Shown here one piece after another: positions 30,170 to 41,086 of a stretch of 64,000 nucleotides of DNA (position 1 is its first letter; every line of letters begins with the position of its first letter). The translations under genes and the position numbers were made by a program. Below the pieces are notes generated by a model. That model was not told the origin of the DNA and searched no databases. It worked only from the letters and a program-made list of their open reading frames with translations. The DNA is from WHSW01 sp963740055 (GTDB taxonomy: Bacteria > Actinomycetota > Thermoleophilia > Solirubrobacterales > 70-9): contig CAVUCL010000002.1 of NCBI GenBank assembly GCA_963740055.1, positions 26,634-90,633 of the forward strand. Direction: 5' to 3'.

Positions 30170-31148
30170 TCAGCGAGGTTCGAGCTCGAGCTCGAACGCC
30201 TCCGCGACCCGGGGCGCAGCGGCGACGATCCCGTGCTCGGCGTCCCACCGCGCCCAGGCGGCGAGCGTCCGGCGGTCGAGCTCGACCCCGCGGCCGAGCG
30301 CGCGGGCCTCGAGCAGGGCGTCGAGCTGCGCCCGCTGCTCGCGCTCGGACAGAGCCGGGACGGCGGCGAGCAGCTCGTCGAGAGCGCCCTCGGGGTCGGT
30401 CGCCAGGCGGGCGTAGCCGTCCCGGGTCGCCGCCACCATCCCGGCGACCAGGGCCGGGTCCTCGGCGAGCGTCCGCTCGCCGGTGGTCAGCACGAGCTCC
30501 GGGTAGCGCGGGGGCGCCGAAGTCGTCGACGCGGAACTCACGCGTCGGCACCCCCAGGCGTCGCAGGGCGACCCCCTCGGCGTTCCAGAACGCGGTCGCC
30601 GCGTCGACCCGCCCGGCCGAGAGGGCCGCGATCGAGTCGAACCCGATCGTCACCCGCTCGAGCGCCGCCGGATCGCCGCCGCCGGCCTCGAGCACCGAGT
30701 CGAGCACCGCGTCGTCGGAGGGCAGGCCGGTGACGCCGGCGGTGCCGCCGGCGAGGTCCGCCGGTTCGCGGACCCGATCGCGGTCGGCGGCGATCACCGC
30801 GGCGAGCGGGCGCTGGACCAGGGCCGCGACGCCGACCACGTCGAGCCCGCGCTCGCGGGCGATCGCGAGGTCGTGGATGTCGAGGACCGCGAACTGCGCC
30901 CGGCCCGTGGCGAGCAGCTTCGGGGCGTCGGTCGCCGCCGACGGCTCGCGGATCTCGAGCTCGATCCCGCGCTCCGAGTAGGCACCCTCGGCGAGTCCCG
31001 CGTAGAGCCCGGCGTGGACCGCGTTCGGGGTGAAGTCGAGGATCAGGGTCGCCTCCTTCGAGGCGCCCGGTTCAGCACCGTCGCCGGCGCACGAGCCGAC
31101 GGCCAGGGCGCAGACGACGGTCGCCAGCGGCGCGACGACCCGTCTCAT
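30170..31148 (-). CDS. THI5/NMT1-like substrate-binding lipoprotein, one frameshift
   Basis: Lipoprotein signal (VVAPLATVVCALAVGSCAGD) followed by a periplasmic-binding domain whose opening LDFTPNAVHAGLYAGLAEGA is the THI5/ThiY pyrimidine-binding pattern. Continues with QFAVLDIHDLAIARERGLDV and GVTGLPSDDAVLDSVLEAGG. The frame breaks near 30510-30516, where a run of five C would need to be four to continue into RYPELVLTTGERTLAEDPAL and EHGIVAAAPRVAEAFELELE. With that fix it is about 326 residues. Likely binds a thiamine precursor for an ABC importer; no permease or ATPase is present here. TAACCT sits 9 nt before the start. Confidence 0.75.
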
Positions 31149-31178
31149 CGCGGGGCGAGGTTAGCGTCGCGACAGCGA

Positions 31179-31184
31179 TAGCCT
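31179..31184 (+). promoter_or_regulatory. -10 box TAGCCT, leaderless start
   Basis: TAGCCT ends 6 nt before ATG 31191 and decides the start of ppa over the in-frame ATG at 31206. Confidence 0.5.
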
Positions 31185-31190
31185 TGCCCG

Positions 31191-31727
31191 ATGCTCGAGC
31201 CCGGGATGACCGATGAGCACCCGATCACCCACGAGCTGCTCGCGTTCGTCGAGATCCCGAAGGGCTCGCGCAACAAGTACGAGTTCGACGAGGGGATCGG
31301 CAGGCTGGTGCTCGACCGCTTCCTCTCCTCGTCGATGGTCTATCCGACCGACTACGGGTTCCTGATGGGCCACCGCGGGCGCGACGGCGATCCGCTCGAC
31401 GCGATGGTCTGCGTCTCCGAGCCCACCTTCCCCGGCTGCGTGATCCCGGTGAAGCCGATCGCGCTGTTCGTGATGCAGGACGAGAAGGGGGAGGACGACA
31501 AGGTCGTCTGCGTCCCGACCCAGGACCCGGGCTGGAACACGGCGAAGACGCTCAGCGACATCCCCGAGGCGATGCAGCGCGAGATCACCCACTTCTTCTC
31601 GGTCTACAAGCAGCTCGAGGGCAAGCAGGTGCAGGTCGACGGCTGGCGCTCGCGCGAGGAGGCGCTCGAGGTGATCGCCGACGGTCGGCGGCTGCAGATG
31701 GAGCACACCGCGCCCCGGCGCAGCTGA
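31191..31727 (+). CDS. ppa: Inorganic pyrophosphatase
   Basis: 178 residues, family I soluble PPase: hydrolyses PPi to two phosphates, driving biosynthesis. Signature residues are present: FVEIPKGSRNKYEFDEGIGR, VYPTDYGFLMGHRGRDGDPL then DAMV with the catalytic aspartates, QDPGWNTAKTLSDIPEAMQR and the C-terminal HFFSVYKQLEGKQVQVDGWR. Start ATG 31191 is preceded by TAGCCT, 6 nt, with no Shine-Dalgarno. Divergent from the binding-protein gene and 83 bp before the aquaporin gene. Confidence 0.95.
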   Translation: MLEPGMTDEHPITHELLAFVEIPKGSRNKYEFDEGIGRLVLDRFLSSSMVYPTDYGFLMGHRGRDGDPLDAMVCVSEPTFPGCVIPVKPIALFVMQDEKGEDDKVVCVPTQDPGWNTAKTLSDIPEAMQREITHFFSVYKQLEGKQVQVDGWRSREEALEVIADGRRLQMEHTAPRRS

Positions 31728-31810
31728 ACGCCCGCGACCGCCGAGCGAGCGCGTTCGGCTCGCGCCCCGTATACACTGCCGCCCGCACCCGACCGAGGAG
31801 GATTTTCGAA

Positions 31811-32596
31811 GTGCAGGATCGCGGGCTCGCTGCCTACATCGCGGAGCTGATCGGGACACTGTTCCTGGTCCTGATCGTGGGGACCGTCGTCTCCCTGTAC
31901 GTCTCGACGAGCCCGACCTCGCAGATCGGATCCGACTTCGCGGTCGTCGGCCTCGCGCACGCATTCGGCCTCTTCCTGCTGATCATCGCCTTCGGCCAGG
32001 TCAGCGGCGGTCATTTCAACCCCGCGGTCACGACCGCGGCCTGGGCGATGCGCCGCATCGACCCGGTCGACGCGATCGTCTACATCCTCGCCCAGCTCTC
32101 CGGCGCCGTGCTCGGCGCGCTGCTGGTCAAGGGCCTGCTGCTCGACGAGGGCCGCGCCAGCGGCTACGGCAACGCCGAGGTCTCGAGCCTGCTCGGGGGC
32201 AACTTCGCCGGCGGCGTGGTCGAGGCGCTCGGCACCTTCCTGCTCGTGCTCGCCGTGCTCGCGGTGGCGATGAACCCGCGCGCGCGCCAGGAGTGGGCGC
32301 CGCTCGCGATCGGGACCACGCTCGGATTCGGCGTGATGATCTTCGGTCCGCTGACCGGGGGCTCGTTCAACCCGGCGCGCTGGTTCGGCCCGGCGCTGAT
32401 CTCCGACAACCTCGATGGCAGCGACCTGCTCGTCTACGTGCTCGCGCCGGTGGTCGGCGCGATCGTCGCCTTCGCGGTCTACAGGTTCGTGATCGCGGGG
32501 CCGCAGTACGCGGAGGGCGCCGAGCCGCCGACCTCCGACGCCCGCGGCGTCGGCCAGGCGATCAAGGACGCGGAGGTCCGCTCCCGCAACAAGTAG
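31811..32596 (+). CDS. Aquaporin / glycerol facilitator (MIP family)
   Basis: 261 residues, six membrane segments with both half-helix motifs: GQVSGGHFNPAVTTAAWAMR and LTGGSFNPARWFGPALISDN. Both read NPA, so the pore is complete. GTG 31811 is preceded by GAGGAGGA. Water versus glycerol preference cannot be fixed from the visible selectivity filter alone; the long loops and the HFNPAVT form point to a water-type channel. A GC-rich hairpin follows the gene before fbiC. Confidence 0.9.
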   Translation: MQDRGLAAYIAELIGTLFLVLIVGTVVSLYVSTSPTSQIGSDFAVVGLAHAFGLFLLIIAFGQVSGGHFNPAVTTAAWAMRRIDPVDAIVYILAQLSGAVLGALLVKGLLLDEGRASGYGNAEVSSLLGGNFAGGVVEALGTFLLVLAVLAVAMNPRARQEWAPLAIGTTLGFGVMIFGPLTGGSFNPARWFGPALISDNLDGSDLLVYVLAPVVGAIVAFAVYRFVIAGPQYAEGAEPPTSDARGVGQAIKDAEVRSRNK

Positions 32597-32597
32597 G

Positions 32598-32616
32598 CGG
32601 GCGCGTCGCGCCCGCT
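32598..32616. repeat. GC-rich hairpin between aquaporin and fbiC
   Basis: GCGGGCGCGTCGCGCCCGC can fold into a stem of 7-9 bp. It is followed by TAGCGT rather than a T-run, so it may attenuate rather than terminate transcription, or lie over the fbiC promoter region. Confidence 0.35.
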
Positions 32617-32621
32617 AGCGT
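32616..32621 (+). promoter_or_regulatory. -10 box TAGCGT for fbiC, leaderless start
   Basis: TAGCGT ends 6 nt before GTG 32628, favouring that start over the GTG directly attached at 32622. Confidence 0.5.
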
Positions 32622-32627
32622 GTGCCT

Positions 32628-34830
<2,203 letters not shown>

Positions 34831-34838
34831 GGACACCG

Positions 34839-35816
34839 ATGCGCGCGATCGTGCTCGAGGCTCCCGGGAAGCTGGCCGAGCGCGACCTGCCCGAGCCCGA
34901 GCCGGGCCCCGGGGAGGTGGTGGTCGCGGTTCGCACCTGCGGCGTCTGTCGCACCGATCTGCACATCCACGACGGCGAGCTCGCCGAGCCGAGCCTGCCG
35001 CTGGTGCTCGGCCACCAGATCGTCGGCGAGGTGATCGAGACAGGCGCGGGGTCGGAGCGGTTCGCGGCCGGCGACCCGGTCGGGATCGGCTGGCTGGCCT
35101 GGGCCTGCGGCGAATGCCGCTACTGCCGCAGCGCGCGCGAGAACCTCTGTGAGCGCGCACTGTTCACCGGCTACACGCGTCCCGGCGGCTACGCCGAGCT
35201 CGTCCTCGCCGACGAGCGCTTCTGCCTCGCGTTGCCCGTCGGCTCGGACCCGGTCGTGACCGCGCCGCTGCTGTGCGCGGGCTCGATCGGCCACCGAGCC
35301 CTGCGCATGTGCGGCGACGCCCCGCGGCTCGGGCTCTACGGGTTCGGCTCCTCGGCTCACATCGTCTGCCAGCTCGCCGCGCGCGAGGGCCGGCGGGTGT
35401 TCGCGATCACCCGGCCCGGCGACACCGCGAAGCAGGAGTTCGCTCGCGAGCTCGGCGCCGAATGGGCCGGCGACGCCGAGGAGCTGCCCGAGCCGCTCGA
35501 CGCGGCGATCATCTTCGCCCCGGTGGGCGAGCTGGTCCCGGTCGCGCTCGGCGCCCTGGCACCCGGCGGCACGGTCGTCTGCGCCGGAATCCACATGAGC
35601 GAGATCCCCGCCTTCGCCTACGACCTCCTCTGGGGCGAGCGTCAGATCCGCTCGGTGGCGAACCTGACCCGCCACGATGGCGAGCAGCTGATCGGCCTCG
35701 TCGGCGACGAGCCGGTCCGTGTGGAGACGGTCGGCTACCCCCTCGGAGCCGCCGAGGACGCGCTCGCCGACCTGCGCGGCGGTAGGGTTCGCGGTGGGGC
35801 TGTGCTCGAGATCTAG
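34839..35816 (+). CDS. Zinc-dependent alcohol dehydrogenase family protein
   Basis: 325 residues of the medium-chain dehydrogenase family. Catalytic zinc region VRTCGVCRTDLHIHDGELAE and LVLGHQIVGEVIETGAGSER, structural zinc cysteines CGECRYCRSARENLCE, and the cofactor fold LGLYGFGSSAHIVCQLAARE. The nucleotide loop reads GFGSSAH, so NAD versus NADP is unclear. It starts 8 nt after fbiC on the same strand and may be co-transcribed; this does not by itself link it to F420. Resembles the AdhP/AdhA-like zinc alcohol dehydrogenases. Confidence 0.85.
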   Translation: MRAIVLEAPGKLAERDLPEPEPGPGEVVVAVRTCGVCRTDLHIHDGELAEPSLPLVLGHQIVGEVIETGAGSERFAAGDPVGIGWLAWACGECRYCRSARENLCERALFTGYTRPGGYAELVLADERFCLALPVGSDPVVTAPLLCAGSIGHRALRMCGDAPRLGLYGFGSSAHIVCQLAAREGRRVFAITRPGDTAKQEFARELGAEWAGDAEELPEPLDAAIIFAPVGELVPVALGALAPGGTVVCAGIHMSEIPAFAYDLLWGERQIRSVANLTRHDGEQLIGLVGDEPVRVETVGYPLGAAEDALADLRGGRVRGGAVLEI

Positions 35817-35831
35817 ATTGCCCGGGAGCTG

Positions 35832-36239
35832 ATGGCTGACGTCACGGTGAAGCGAATCGAGGACTTCGAGGCGATCTTCGGAGGGGGGTTTCGCCGCGTG
35901 CGCGCCGGGCTCGGCGTCTCGTCGTTCGGGCTTGCGGTCATGGACCTGCCGCCGGGGTTCTCGGACTACCCGGAGCACGATCAGGTCCACGACCACCAGG
36001 AGGAGGTCTACACGCTGCTCTCCGGACGGGCGACCCTGCGCGTCGGCGACGAGGAGCACGAGCTCGAGCCCGGCGTCTGGGTCCGAGTCGGCCCGGAGGA
36101 GCGGCGGAAGATCCTCACGGGCGACGAGCCCGCCCGGGTGATCGCGGTCGGCGGCTCGCCCGGTCGGGTCTACTCGCCGCCCGAGTTCACCGAGGAGGGC
36201 GGCTCGGTCCCCGCCGAGATCAAGCCCGGCAGCTTCTAG
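35832..36239 (+). CDS. Cupin-domain protein
   Basis: 135 residues with one cupin barrel: HDQVHDHQEEVYTLLSGRAT provides the HxH-E metal site, and ELEPGVWVRVGPEERRKILT the second strand group with a weak histidine position. The N-terminal MADVTVKRIEDFEAIFGGGF is unassigned. A GGGAG precedes ATG 35832. It ends 4 bp from the convergent cofE. Small cupins are isomerases, dioxygenases or sensors; the role here is unknown. Confidence 0.75.
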   Translation: MADVTVKRIEDFEAIFGGGFRRVRAGLGVSSFGLAVMDLPPGFSDYPEHDQVHDHQEEVYTLLSGRATLRVGDEEHELEPGVWVRVGPEERRKILTGDEPARVIAVGGSPGRVYSPPEFTEEGGSVPAEIKPGSF

Positions 36240-36243
36240 ACGA

Positions 36244-37008
36244 TTAGCGGAACAGGTCCGAGCCGGGATCGCGCTGCAGCGCCCGCGCACCGGGACCGTC
36301 GTCGGCGGTCCGCCACCGCGACGCCCCGCGCACGAGCACTGCCGGCTCGCGCGAGGCCTTGTCGCGAGCGAGGTCGGCGGCGGCGGCGAGCTGATCGGCG
36401 AGGGCGGTCACGGTCGCGGTCAGCTCGCGACCGTCGGTGTCGGCGCGCCCGCGCCAGTCGTCGACGACGCTGACCCCGGCGCAGCCGATCGCGACGTCCG
36501 CCTGGCCGAGACGCCACGGGCGCCCGAAGCTGTCGCTGACGAGCACTCCGGGTCGCGCCCCGCAGGCGCGTTCGAGCTCGGTGCGGATCCGGCGGGCCGA
36601 CGCGTCGGCGTCGGCCGGAAGCAGGAGCACGGCACCGTCGCGCCCGACATTCGAGGCGTCGATGCCGGCGTTCGCGCAGATCCAGCCGTCGTTGCGCTCG
36701 ACGATCAACGCCGCCGCGGTGGCGCGGACGATCCGGCGCGACTCGGCGAGCACCAGCTCGACCAGGCGCGGATCGCGGTCGAGCTCGGCCGCGATCCCCT
36801 GCGCACGCGCTCCGGGCTCGACCTCGGCCAGGACCCGGAACCGGTCCTCGGCCTTCGAGACAGCCTTCTGCGAGACGCAGACGATGTCGCCGTCGCCGAG
36901 CTCGAGCGCCGCCGCGTGCGCCGCGGCGACGATCAGCGCGCCGAGATCGGCGCCCGGCTCGATCTCGGGCATCCCGGCGATCGCGACGATCTCGATCGAG
37001 GCGCTCAT
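36244..37008 (-). CDS. cofE: Coenzyme F420:L-glutamate ligase
   Basis: 254 residues. Adds glutamates to F420-0 with GTP. Family pattern: EIVAIAGMPEIEPGADLGAL, GDIVCVSQKAVSKAEDRFRV, CANAGIDASNVGRDGAVLLL and VLVSDSFGRPWRLGQADVAI then GCAGVSVVDDWRG. In actinobacteria this activity is often the N-terminal part of FbiB with a C-terminal nitroreductase; here it is the stand-alone archaeal-style CofE. Its start overlaps the end of cofC by 4 nt (ATGA), so the genes are coupled. Confidence 0.92.
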   Translation of the reverse strand: MSASIEIVAIAGMPEIEPGADLGALIVAAAHAAALELGDGDIVCVSQKAVSKAEDRFRVLAEVEPGARAQGIAAELDRDPRLVELVLAESRRIVRATAAALIVERNDGWICANAGIDASNVGRDGAVLLLPADADASARRIRTELERACGARPGVLVSDSFGRPWRLGQADVAIGCAGVSVVDDWRGRADTDGRELTATVTALADQLAAAADLARDKASREPAVLVRGASRWRTADDGPGARALQRDPGSDLFR

Positions 37009-37688
37009 CGTGCGGCGCGGGTCGGCCCGAGAGCCTCGAGCGCGGCGGCGGTCTTCGGGGCGCGCTGCGGCGCCTCGGCGAGCACCTGCGCCAGCGCCTC
37101 GAGGTCGGCGGGGGTGTCGAGGTCGAGCGCCAGCGATGGCAGCTGCTCGATCGCGAGCTCGTGCCCGGCGCGCTCGGCGCGCTCGCCGTGGCGCGTCCGG
37201 CTGCCGGCGCCGAAGGCGGGCCCGATCGCGTCGGCGGGCGCGAGCAGGAGCGCGTTCGTGCCGCTGCCGTGGCGGTCGGGGACGACCGCGACGCGACCGG
37301 CGTGCATGCGCTCGAGCGCCGCGTCGAGCTCCGACGGGTCAAGCAGGGGACAGTCGCCAGGCAGCAGCGCCGTGCAGCGCGCGCCGTGCGCGAGCGCGCG
37401 GATGATCCCGAGCGTCGCCGCCTCCGAGTGGCCGCGATCGTCGGGATCGCGCATCACCTCGATCGGGGTCCGCGAGCGCCGGGCGCGCTCGAGCGCGAGC
37501 CGCTCCGCCCGCCCCTCTCCGGTGACCACGATCACCCGCTCGATCCGCTCGCTTTCGACGATCGCGGCGAGCACGTCGGCGAGCATCGCCTTCACCAGCG
37601 CCGCCCGCTGAGGTCGATCGAGAGCCTCGAGCAGGCGCTGCTTCGCGCCGCCGAAGCGCTTCACCGGGATGATCGCGGTCGCGCGCAC
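37005..37688 (-). CDS. cofC: 2-phospho-L-lactate (or PEP) guanylyltransferase
   Basis: 227 residues. Transfers GMP from GTP to phospholactate or, in actinobacteria, to phosphoenolpyruvate (FbiD). Motifs: TAIIPVKRFGGAKQRLLEAL at the N-terminus, VIVVTGEGRAERLALERARR, CTALLPGDCPLLDPSELDAA and VVPDRHGSGTNALLLAPADA. It lies 3 nt after cofD and overlaps cofE, so the three are one operon in the order cofD-cofC-cofE. Confidence 0.9.
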   Translation of the reverse strand: MRATAIIPVKRFGGAKQRLLEALDRPQRAALVKAMLADVLAAIVESERIERVIVVTGEGRAERLALERARRSRTPIEVMRDPDDRGHSEAATLGIIRALAHGARCTALLPGDCPLLDPSELDAALERMHAGRVAVVPDRHGSGTNALLLAPADAIGPAFGAGSRTRHGERAERAGHELAIEQLPSLALDLDTPADLEALAQVLAEAPQRAPKTAAALEALGPTRAAR

Positions 37689-37691
37689 GGA

Positions 37692-38609
37692 CTACCGGGC
37701 CCGGGCGAGCTCGAGCGTGCGCTCGGCGAGCGCCCGGCGGCCCTCGGAGCCCTCCATCAGGGTCGGGCACTCGAGCACCTCGATGCCCTCGGGCGGCGGG
37801 TCCGGATCGCCCGCGTCGACGACCATCGCGTCGATCAGTCCGGCGTAGAGCGAGGCGACGCCGGCGGCGCTCACCGGGCGCCCGAGCGCGCTCAGGAAGG
37901 CGTCGGTGGGCCCCTTGACCGCCCGGCCGCCGACCAGCGGACTGACCGCGACGACCCTGCCCGGCGACGCCGCGATCGCCTCGCGCATTCCCGGGACGGC
38001 GAGGATCGGCCCGATCGAGATCACCGGGTTCGACGGCCCCACGATCACCGCCTCGGCGACCGCGAGCGCCGCGAGCACCTCCTCAGTCGGCGTCGCGGCC
38101 GCGATCCCGTCGAGCTCGATCCCCTCGATCGGCGCCTCGCCGTGATCGAGGATCAGGAACTCCTGCAGCCCTCGCCAGCCGGCCGGGGTGCGCACCCGGG
38201 TGCGGACCGGCTGCTCGCACATCGGCAGCACCCGGGCGCGGGCGCCGAGAGCCCGCGCGATCTGCTCCTGGGCGGCGGTCAGGCTGCCGCCCTCGGCGCG
38301 GAAGTGGGTCCGGTACAGGCAGCTCGCGAGGTCGCGGTCCGAGAGCCCGAACCAGTCCGGGGCGCCGAGCCGGACCAGCCGCTCGTGGACGACGAAGGCG
38401 TCGTCGCGGATTCCCCAGCCGCGCTGCTCGTCGATCTCGCCGGCGAGCCAGTAGGTGACCAGGTCGGGGTCGGGGGAGACGTGCAGCCCGTGGACCTCGA
38501 CGTCGTCGGCGGTGTTGGCGATCACGGCCAGCTCCCCGCCGACTACGTCCTGGAGCCCCGCGGCGAGCTTGGCGCCGCCGGTGCCGCCGGCGAGGCAGAC
38601 GACGCTCAT
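37692..38609 (-). CDS. cofD: 2-phospho-L-lactate transferase (F420-0 / dehydro-F420-0 forming)
   Basis: 305 residues, joins the guanylylated phospho-acid to FO. Opens with VVCLAGGTGGAKLAAGLQDV (nucleotide loop), then ANTADDVEVHGLHVSPDPDL, GWGIRDDAFVVHERLVRLGA, AVIVGPSNPVISIGPILAVP. Complete at both ends. First gene of the cofD-cofC-cofE operon, 28 nt downstream of the F420 reductase gene, which it probably follows on one transcript. Confidence 0.92.
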   Translation of the reverse strand: MSVVCLAGGTGGAKLAAGLQDVVGGELAVIANTADDVEVHGLHVSPDPDLVTYWLAGEIDEQRGWGIRDDAFVVHERLVRLGAPDWFGLSDRDLASCLYRTHFRAEGGSLTAAQEQIARALGARARVLPMCEQPVRTRVRTPAGWRGLQEFLILDHGEAPIEGIELDGIAAATPTEEVLAALAVAEAVIVGPSNPVISIGPILAVPGMREAIAASPGRVVAVSPLVGGRAVKGPTDAFLSALGRPVSAAGVASLYAGLIDAMVVDAGDPDPPPEGIEVLECPTLMEGSEGRRALAERTLELARAR

Positions 38610-38637
38610 CGTCCGCCCGTGGCGCCGAGCGCGGTCG

Positions 38638-39327
38638 TCATTCCCAGTGGTCGCCCTCGGGCAGGCCGGCGATCCTGATCCCGGCGTGTGTCTTGTAGCG
38701 GGCGTTGATCGAGATCATCATCGGCGTCAGCTGCTCGACGATCCGCGCCATCTCGAGCGCGCCCGCGTTGACCGCGCGCAGACCCGGGATCGCCTCGATC
38801 AGCCGCGCGACCTGGGCCTTGTCGGCCTTGCGATCGCCGCAGAGCAGCACATCCTCGGCGAGCTCGGCGGCAGGGTCGGCGAGCGTCGGGGCGCTGACCG
38901 TGTGCAGCGCGGCGACCACGGTGACGCCCTCGGGGACCATCTCCTGCGCCTGCTGGGCCGCCGAGCCCTGCCAGACGCCGAGCGAGCGGGTCGCCTTGCC
39001 GCTGACCGCGGCGGCGAGCGGGACCGTGCAGTCGACCAGGAGCTGGCCCGGCTCGAGCGCGTCGCGGAGGTTGGTCAGGTTCTCCGACTGGGCCCGGAAC
39101 GGGACCGTGAGGAAGACCACCGGCCCCTGCTTCGCCGCGTCCTCGTTGGCGAGGCCCTCGATCTCGGCGTCCGGGGCGAGCGCGGCGAGCTTGCTGGCGC
39201 TCTCCGCGGCGCGCTCGGGGCTGCGCGAGCCGATCGCCACCGCGCGGCCGGCGCGAGCCCAGCGCAGGGCGAGCCCGTAGCCGAGCGCGCCGGTGCCGCC
39301 GATGATCGGGATCGCTTCGCCGCTCAC
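38638..39327 (-). CDS. fno: F420H2:NADP oxidoreductase
   Basis: 229 residues. Family pattern: AIPIIGGTGALGYGLALRWA with the dinucleotide loop, VAIGSRSPERAAESASKLAA as the NADP-specific arginine/serine patch, VVFLTVPFRAQSENLTNLRD and C-terminal GALEMARIVEQLTPMMISIN. It reduces F420 with NADPH (or the reverse) and supplies the reduced cofactor to LLM and DDN-type enzymes. Start GTG 39327; TAGACT lies 9-10 nt upstream. Heads the leftward F420 operon; divergent from an SDR gene. Confidence 0.92.
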   Translation of the reverse strand: MSGEAIPIIGGTGALGYGLALRWARAGRAVAIGSRSPERAAESASKLAALAPDAEIEGLANEDAAKQGPVVFLTVPFRAQSENLTNLRDALEPGQLLVDCTVPLAAAVSGKATRSLGVWQGSAAQQAQEMVPEGVTVVAALHTVSAPTLADPAAELAEDVLLCGDRKADKAQVARLIEAIPGLRAVNAGALEMARIVEQLTPMMISINARYKTHAGIRIAGLPEGDHWE

Positions 39328-39385
39328 GCGGGCGGCAGTCTAGATGCAGATGCCGTGGCGTCGGGGGCCATATGCTGCGCCGCGC

Positions 39386-40120
39386 ATGAGGCTCGAGGGA
39401 CGCAAGGCGCTGGTCACCGGCGGCGCGAGCGGGATCGGCGCCGCGATCGCGGCACGGCTCGCCGCCGAGGGCGCCGACGTGGTGATCGGCGACGTCAACA
39501 CCGAGGGCGCCGCGCGGGTCGCGGCGGAGATCGGGGCGGCGACGAGCCAGCTCGACGTGACCAAGCCGCAGTCGGCGCGCGACGTCGTCGCCCAGCACGG
39601 CCCGTTCGCGATCCTGGTCAACAACGCGGGCACCGACGAGTTCGGGTTCTTCGCCGACACCGATCCCGGGATGTGGGAGCGGATCGTGGCGATCAACCTG
39701 ACCGGCGTCTTCGCCTGCACCCACGCGGTGCTCCCGGGGATGCAGGAGGCCCGCTACGGGCGGATCGTCAACATCGCCTCGGAGGCGGGCCGCGTCGGCT
39801 CCAAGGGCTCCGCCGTGTACTCGGCCGCCAAGGGCGGCGTGATCGCGTTCACCAAGGTGCTCGCCCGCGAGGGGGCTCGGTTTCAGATCAACGCCAACGC
39901 GATCGCCCCGGGACCGATCGAGACCCCGTTGCTGATGGGCGCGCTCGAGTTCGGCGAGATCGGCGAGAAGATCATCGAGACGATGAAGCAGACGACCCAG
40001 CTCGGCCGCCTCGGCCAGCCGGAGGAGGTCGCGGCCGCGGCCGCCTTCCTCGCCTCCGACGACGCGTCCTACGTGACCGGCGAGACGCTCGGCGTCTCCG
40101 GCGGCCTCGGGATGGTCTGA
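39386..40120 (+). CDS. SDR-family oxidoreductase, BadH/3-oxoacyl reductase-like
   Basis: 244 residues. Classic SDR: TGGASGIGAAIAARLAAEGA (cofactor loop), NNAGTDEFGFFADTD, catalytic Ser and Tyr-x3-Lys in IASEAGRVGSKGSAVYSAAK, and APGPIETPLLMGALEF. The aspartate after VVIGDVN suggests NAD preference. Similar to 2-hydroxycyclohexanecarboxyl-CoA dehydrogenase and acetoacetyl-CoA reductases, so an acyl-CoA substrate is plausible beside HMG-CoA lyase. Start ATG 39386 lies 9 nt after TATGCT. Confidence 0.88.
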   Translation: MRLEGRKALVTGGASGIGAAIAARLAAEGADVVIGDVNTEGAARVAAEIGAATSQLDVTKPQSARDVVAQHGPFAILVNNAGTDEFGFFADTDPGMWERIVAINLTGVFACTHAVLPGMQEARYGRIVNIASEAGRVGSKGSAVYSAAKGGVIAFTKVLAREGARFQINANAIAPGPIETPLLMGALEFGEIGEKIIETMKQTTQLGRLGQPEEVAAAAAFLASDDASYVTGETLGVSGGLGMV

Positions 40121-40148
40121 GGGGCGAATCGCGCACGGTTGAGGGCCC

Positions 40149-40154
40149 TAACCT
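40149..40154 (+). promoter_or_regulatory. -10 box TAACCT, leaderless start
   Basis: TAACCT ends 7 nt before ATG 40162. Confidence 0.45.
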
Positions 40155-40161
40155 CCGTCAG

Positions 40162-41076
40162 ATGAGCGAGTTGCCGCGAGCCGTCCAGATTCGCGAGGTC
40201 GGGCCCCGAGACGGGTTTCAGAACGAGCCCGAGGTGATCCCGACGGCGGAGAAGCTGCGCCTGATCGGGATGCTCGCCGACGCCGGCCTGCGCCGGGTCG
40301 AGGTCGCCTCATTCGTCCGGGCCGACGTGATCCCGCAGCTCGCCGACGCCGAGCAGGTGCTCGCTGCGCTTGAGCCTCGCGACGAGGTCGCCTACTCGGT
40401 CCTGATCCCGAACGAGCGCGGGCTCGAGCGCGCGCTCGAGCATCGCGAGCGCTTCCAGGAGGTCAACCTCTTCCTCTCCGCGTCGGAGACCCACAACCGC
40501 CGCAACGTCAACCGCTCGATCGCCGAGTCGCTCGCCGGCCTCGAGCGCGTGATCGAAGGTGCGGGCGAGGCCGGCCTGCGCTGCGAGGGCGTGATCTCAA
40601 CCAGCTTCGGCTGTCCCTACGAAGGCGCCGTGCCGCTCGAGCGCGTGCTCGAGATCGCCGGCCGGCTCGCGGCGGCGGGCTGTGAGGAGATCGCCTTCGG
40701 CGACACGACCGGGATGGCCAACCCGCGCCAGGTGGGCGAGTTCTTCGCCGCCGCGAGCGACAAGCTCGGCTCGGTCGAGCTGACCGCGCACTTCCACAAC
40801 ACCCGCGGCCAGGGGCTCGCGAACGTGCTCGCCGCACTGCAGGCGGGGGTGACCTCGTTCGAGTCCGCATTCGGCGAGCTCGGCGGTTGCCCGGTCCCGC
40901 CCGGTTCGACCGGCAACATCTCGACCGAGGACCTGGTTTCGATGCTCGAGGAGATGGGAATCGCGACCGGCGTCGACCTACCGGCGCTGATCGCCGCCTC
41001 GGCCGCGGTTCAGGAGCAGCTCGGTCGACCGCTCGGAGCCCACGTGCTCACCGCGGGGCCGGTCGACTGGAGGTAG
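40162..41076 (+). CDS. Hydroxymethylglutaryl-CoA lyase family protein
   Basis: 304 residues of the DRE-TIM family: VQIREVGPRDGFQNEPEVIP, RRVEVASFVRADVIPQLADA, NLFLSASETHNRRNVNRSIA, ISTSFGCPYEGAVPLERVLE, FGDTTGMANPRQVGEFF and the cysteine loop ELGGCPVPPGSTGNISTEDL. It should split HMG-CoA into acetyl-CoA and acetoacetate. The cysteine loop differs slightly from the standard GGCPYAPGA form, so a related acyl-CoA lyase is an alternative. With aacS downstream it would feed acetoacetate into the CoA pool. Leaderless in form: TAACCT, 7 nt, ATG. Confidence 0.88.
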   Translation: MSELPRAVQIREVGPRDGFQNEPEVIPTAEKLRLIGMLADAGLRRVEVASFVRADVIPQLADAEQVLAALEPRDEVAYSVLIPNERGLERALEHRERFQEVNLFLSASETHNRRNVNRSIAESLAGLERVIEGAGEAGLRCEGVISTSFGCPYEGAVPLERVLEIAGRLAAAGCEEIAFGDTTGMANPRQVGEFFAAASDKLGSVELTAHFHNTRGQGLANVLAALQAGVTSFESAFGELGGCPVPPGSTGNISTEDLVSMLEEMGIATGVDLPALIAASAAVQEQLGRPLGAHVLTAGPVDWR

Positions 41077-41079
41077 CGT
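41074..41079 (+). promoter_or_regulatory. -10 box TAGCGT, leaderless start
   Basis: TAGCGT ends 7 nt before ATG 41087, pointing to that start rather than the GTG at 41078, which lies inside the box. Confidence 0.45.
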
Positions 41080-41086
41080 GTCCGGT

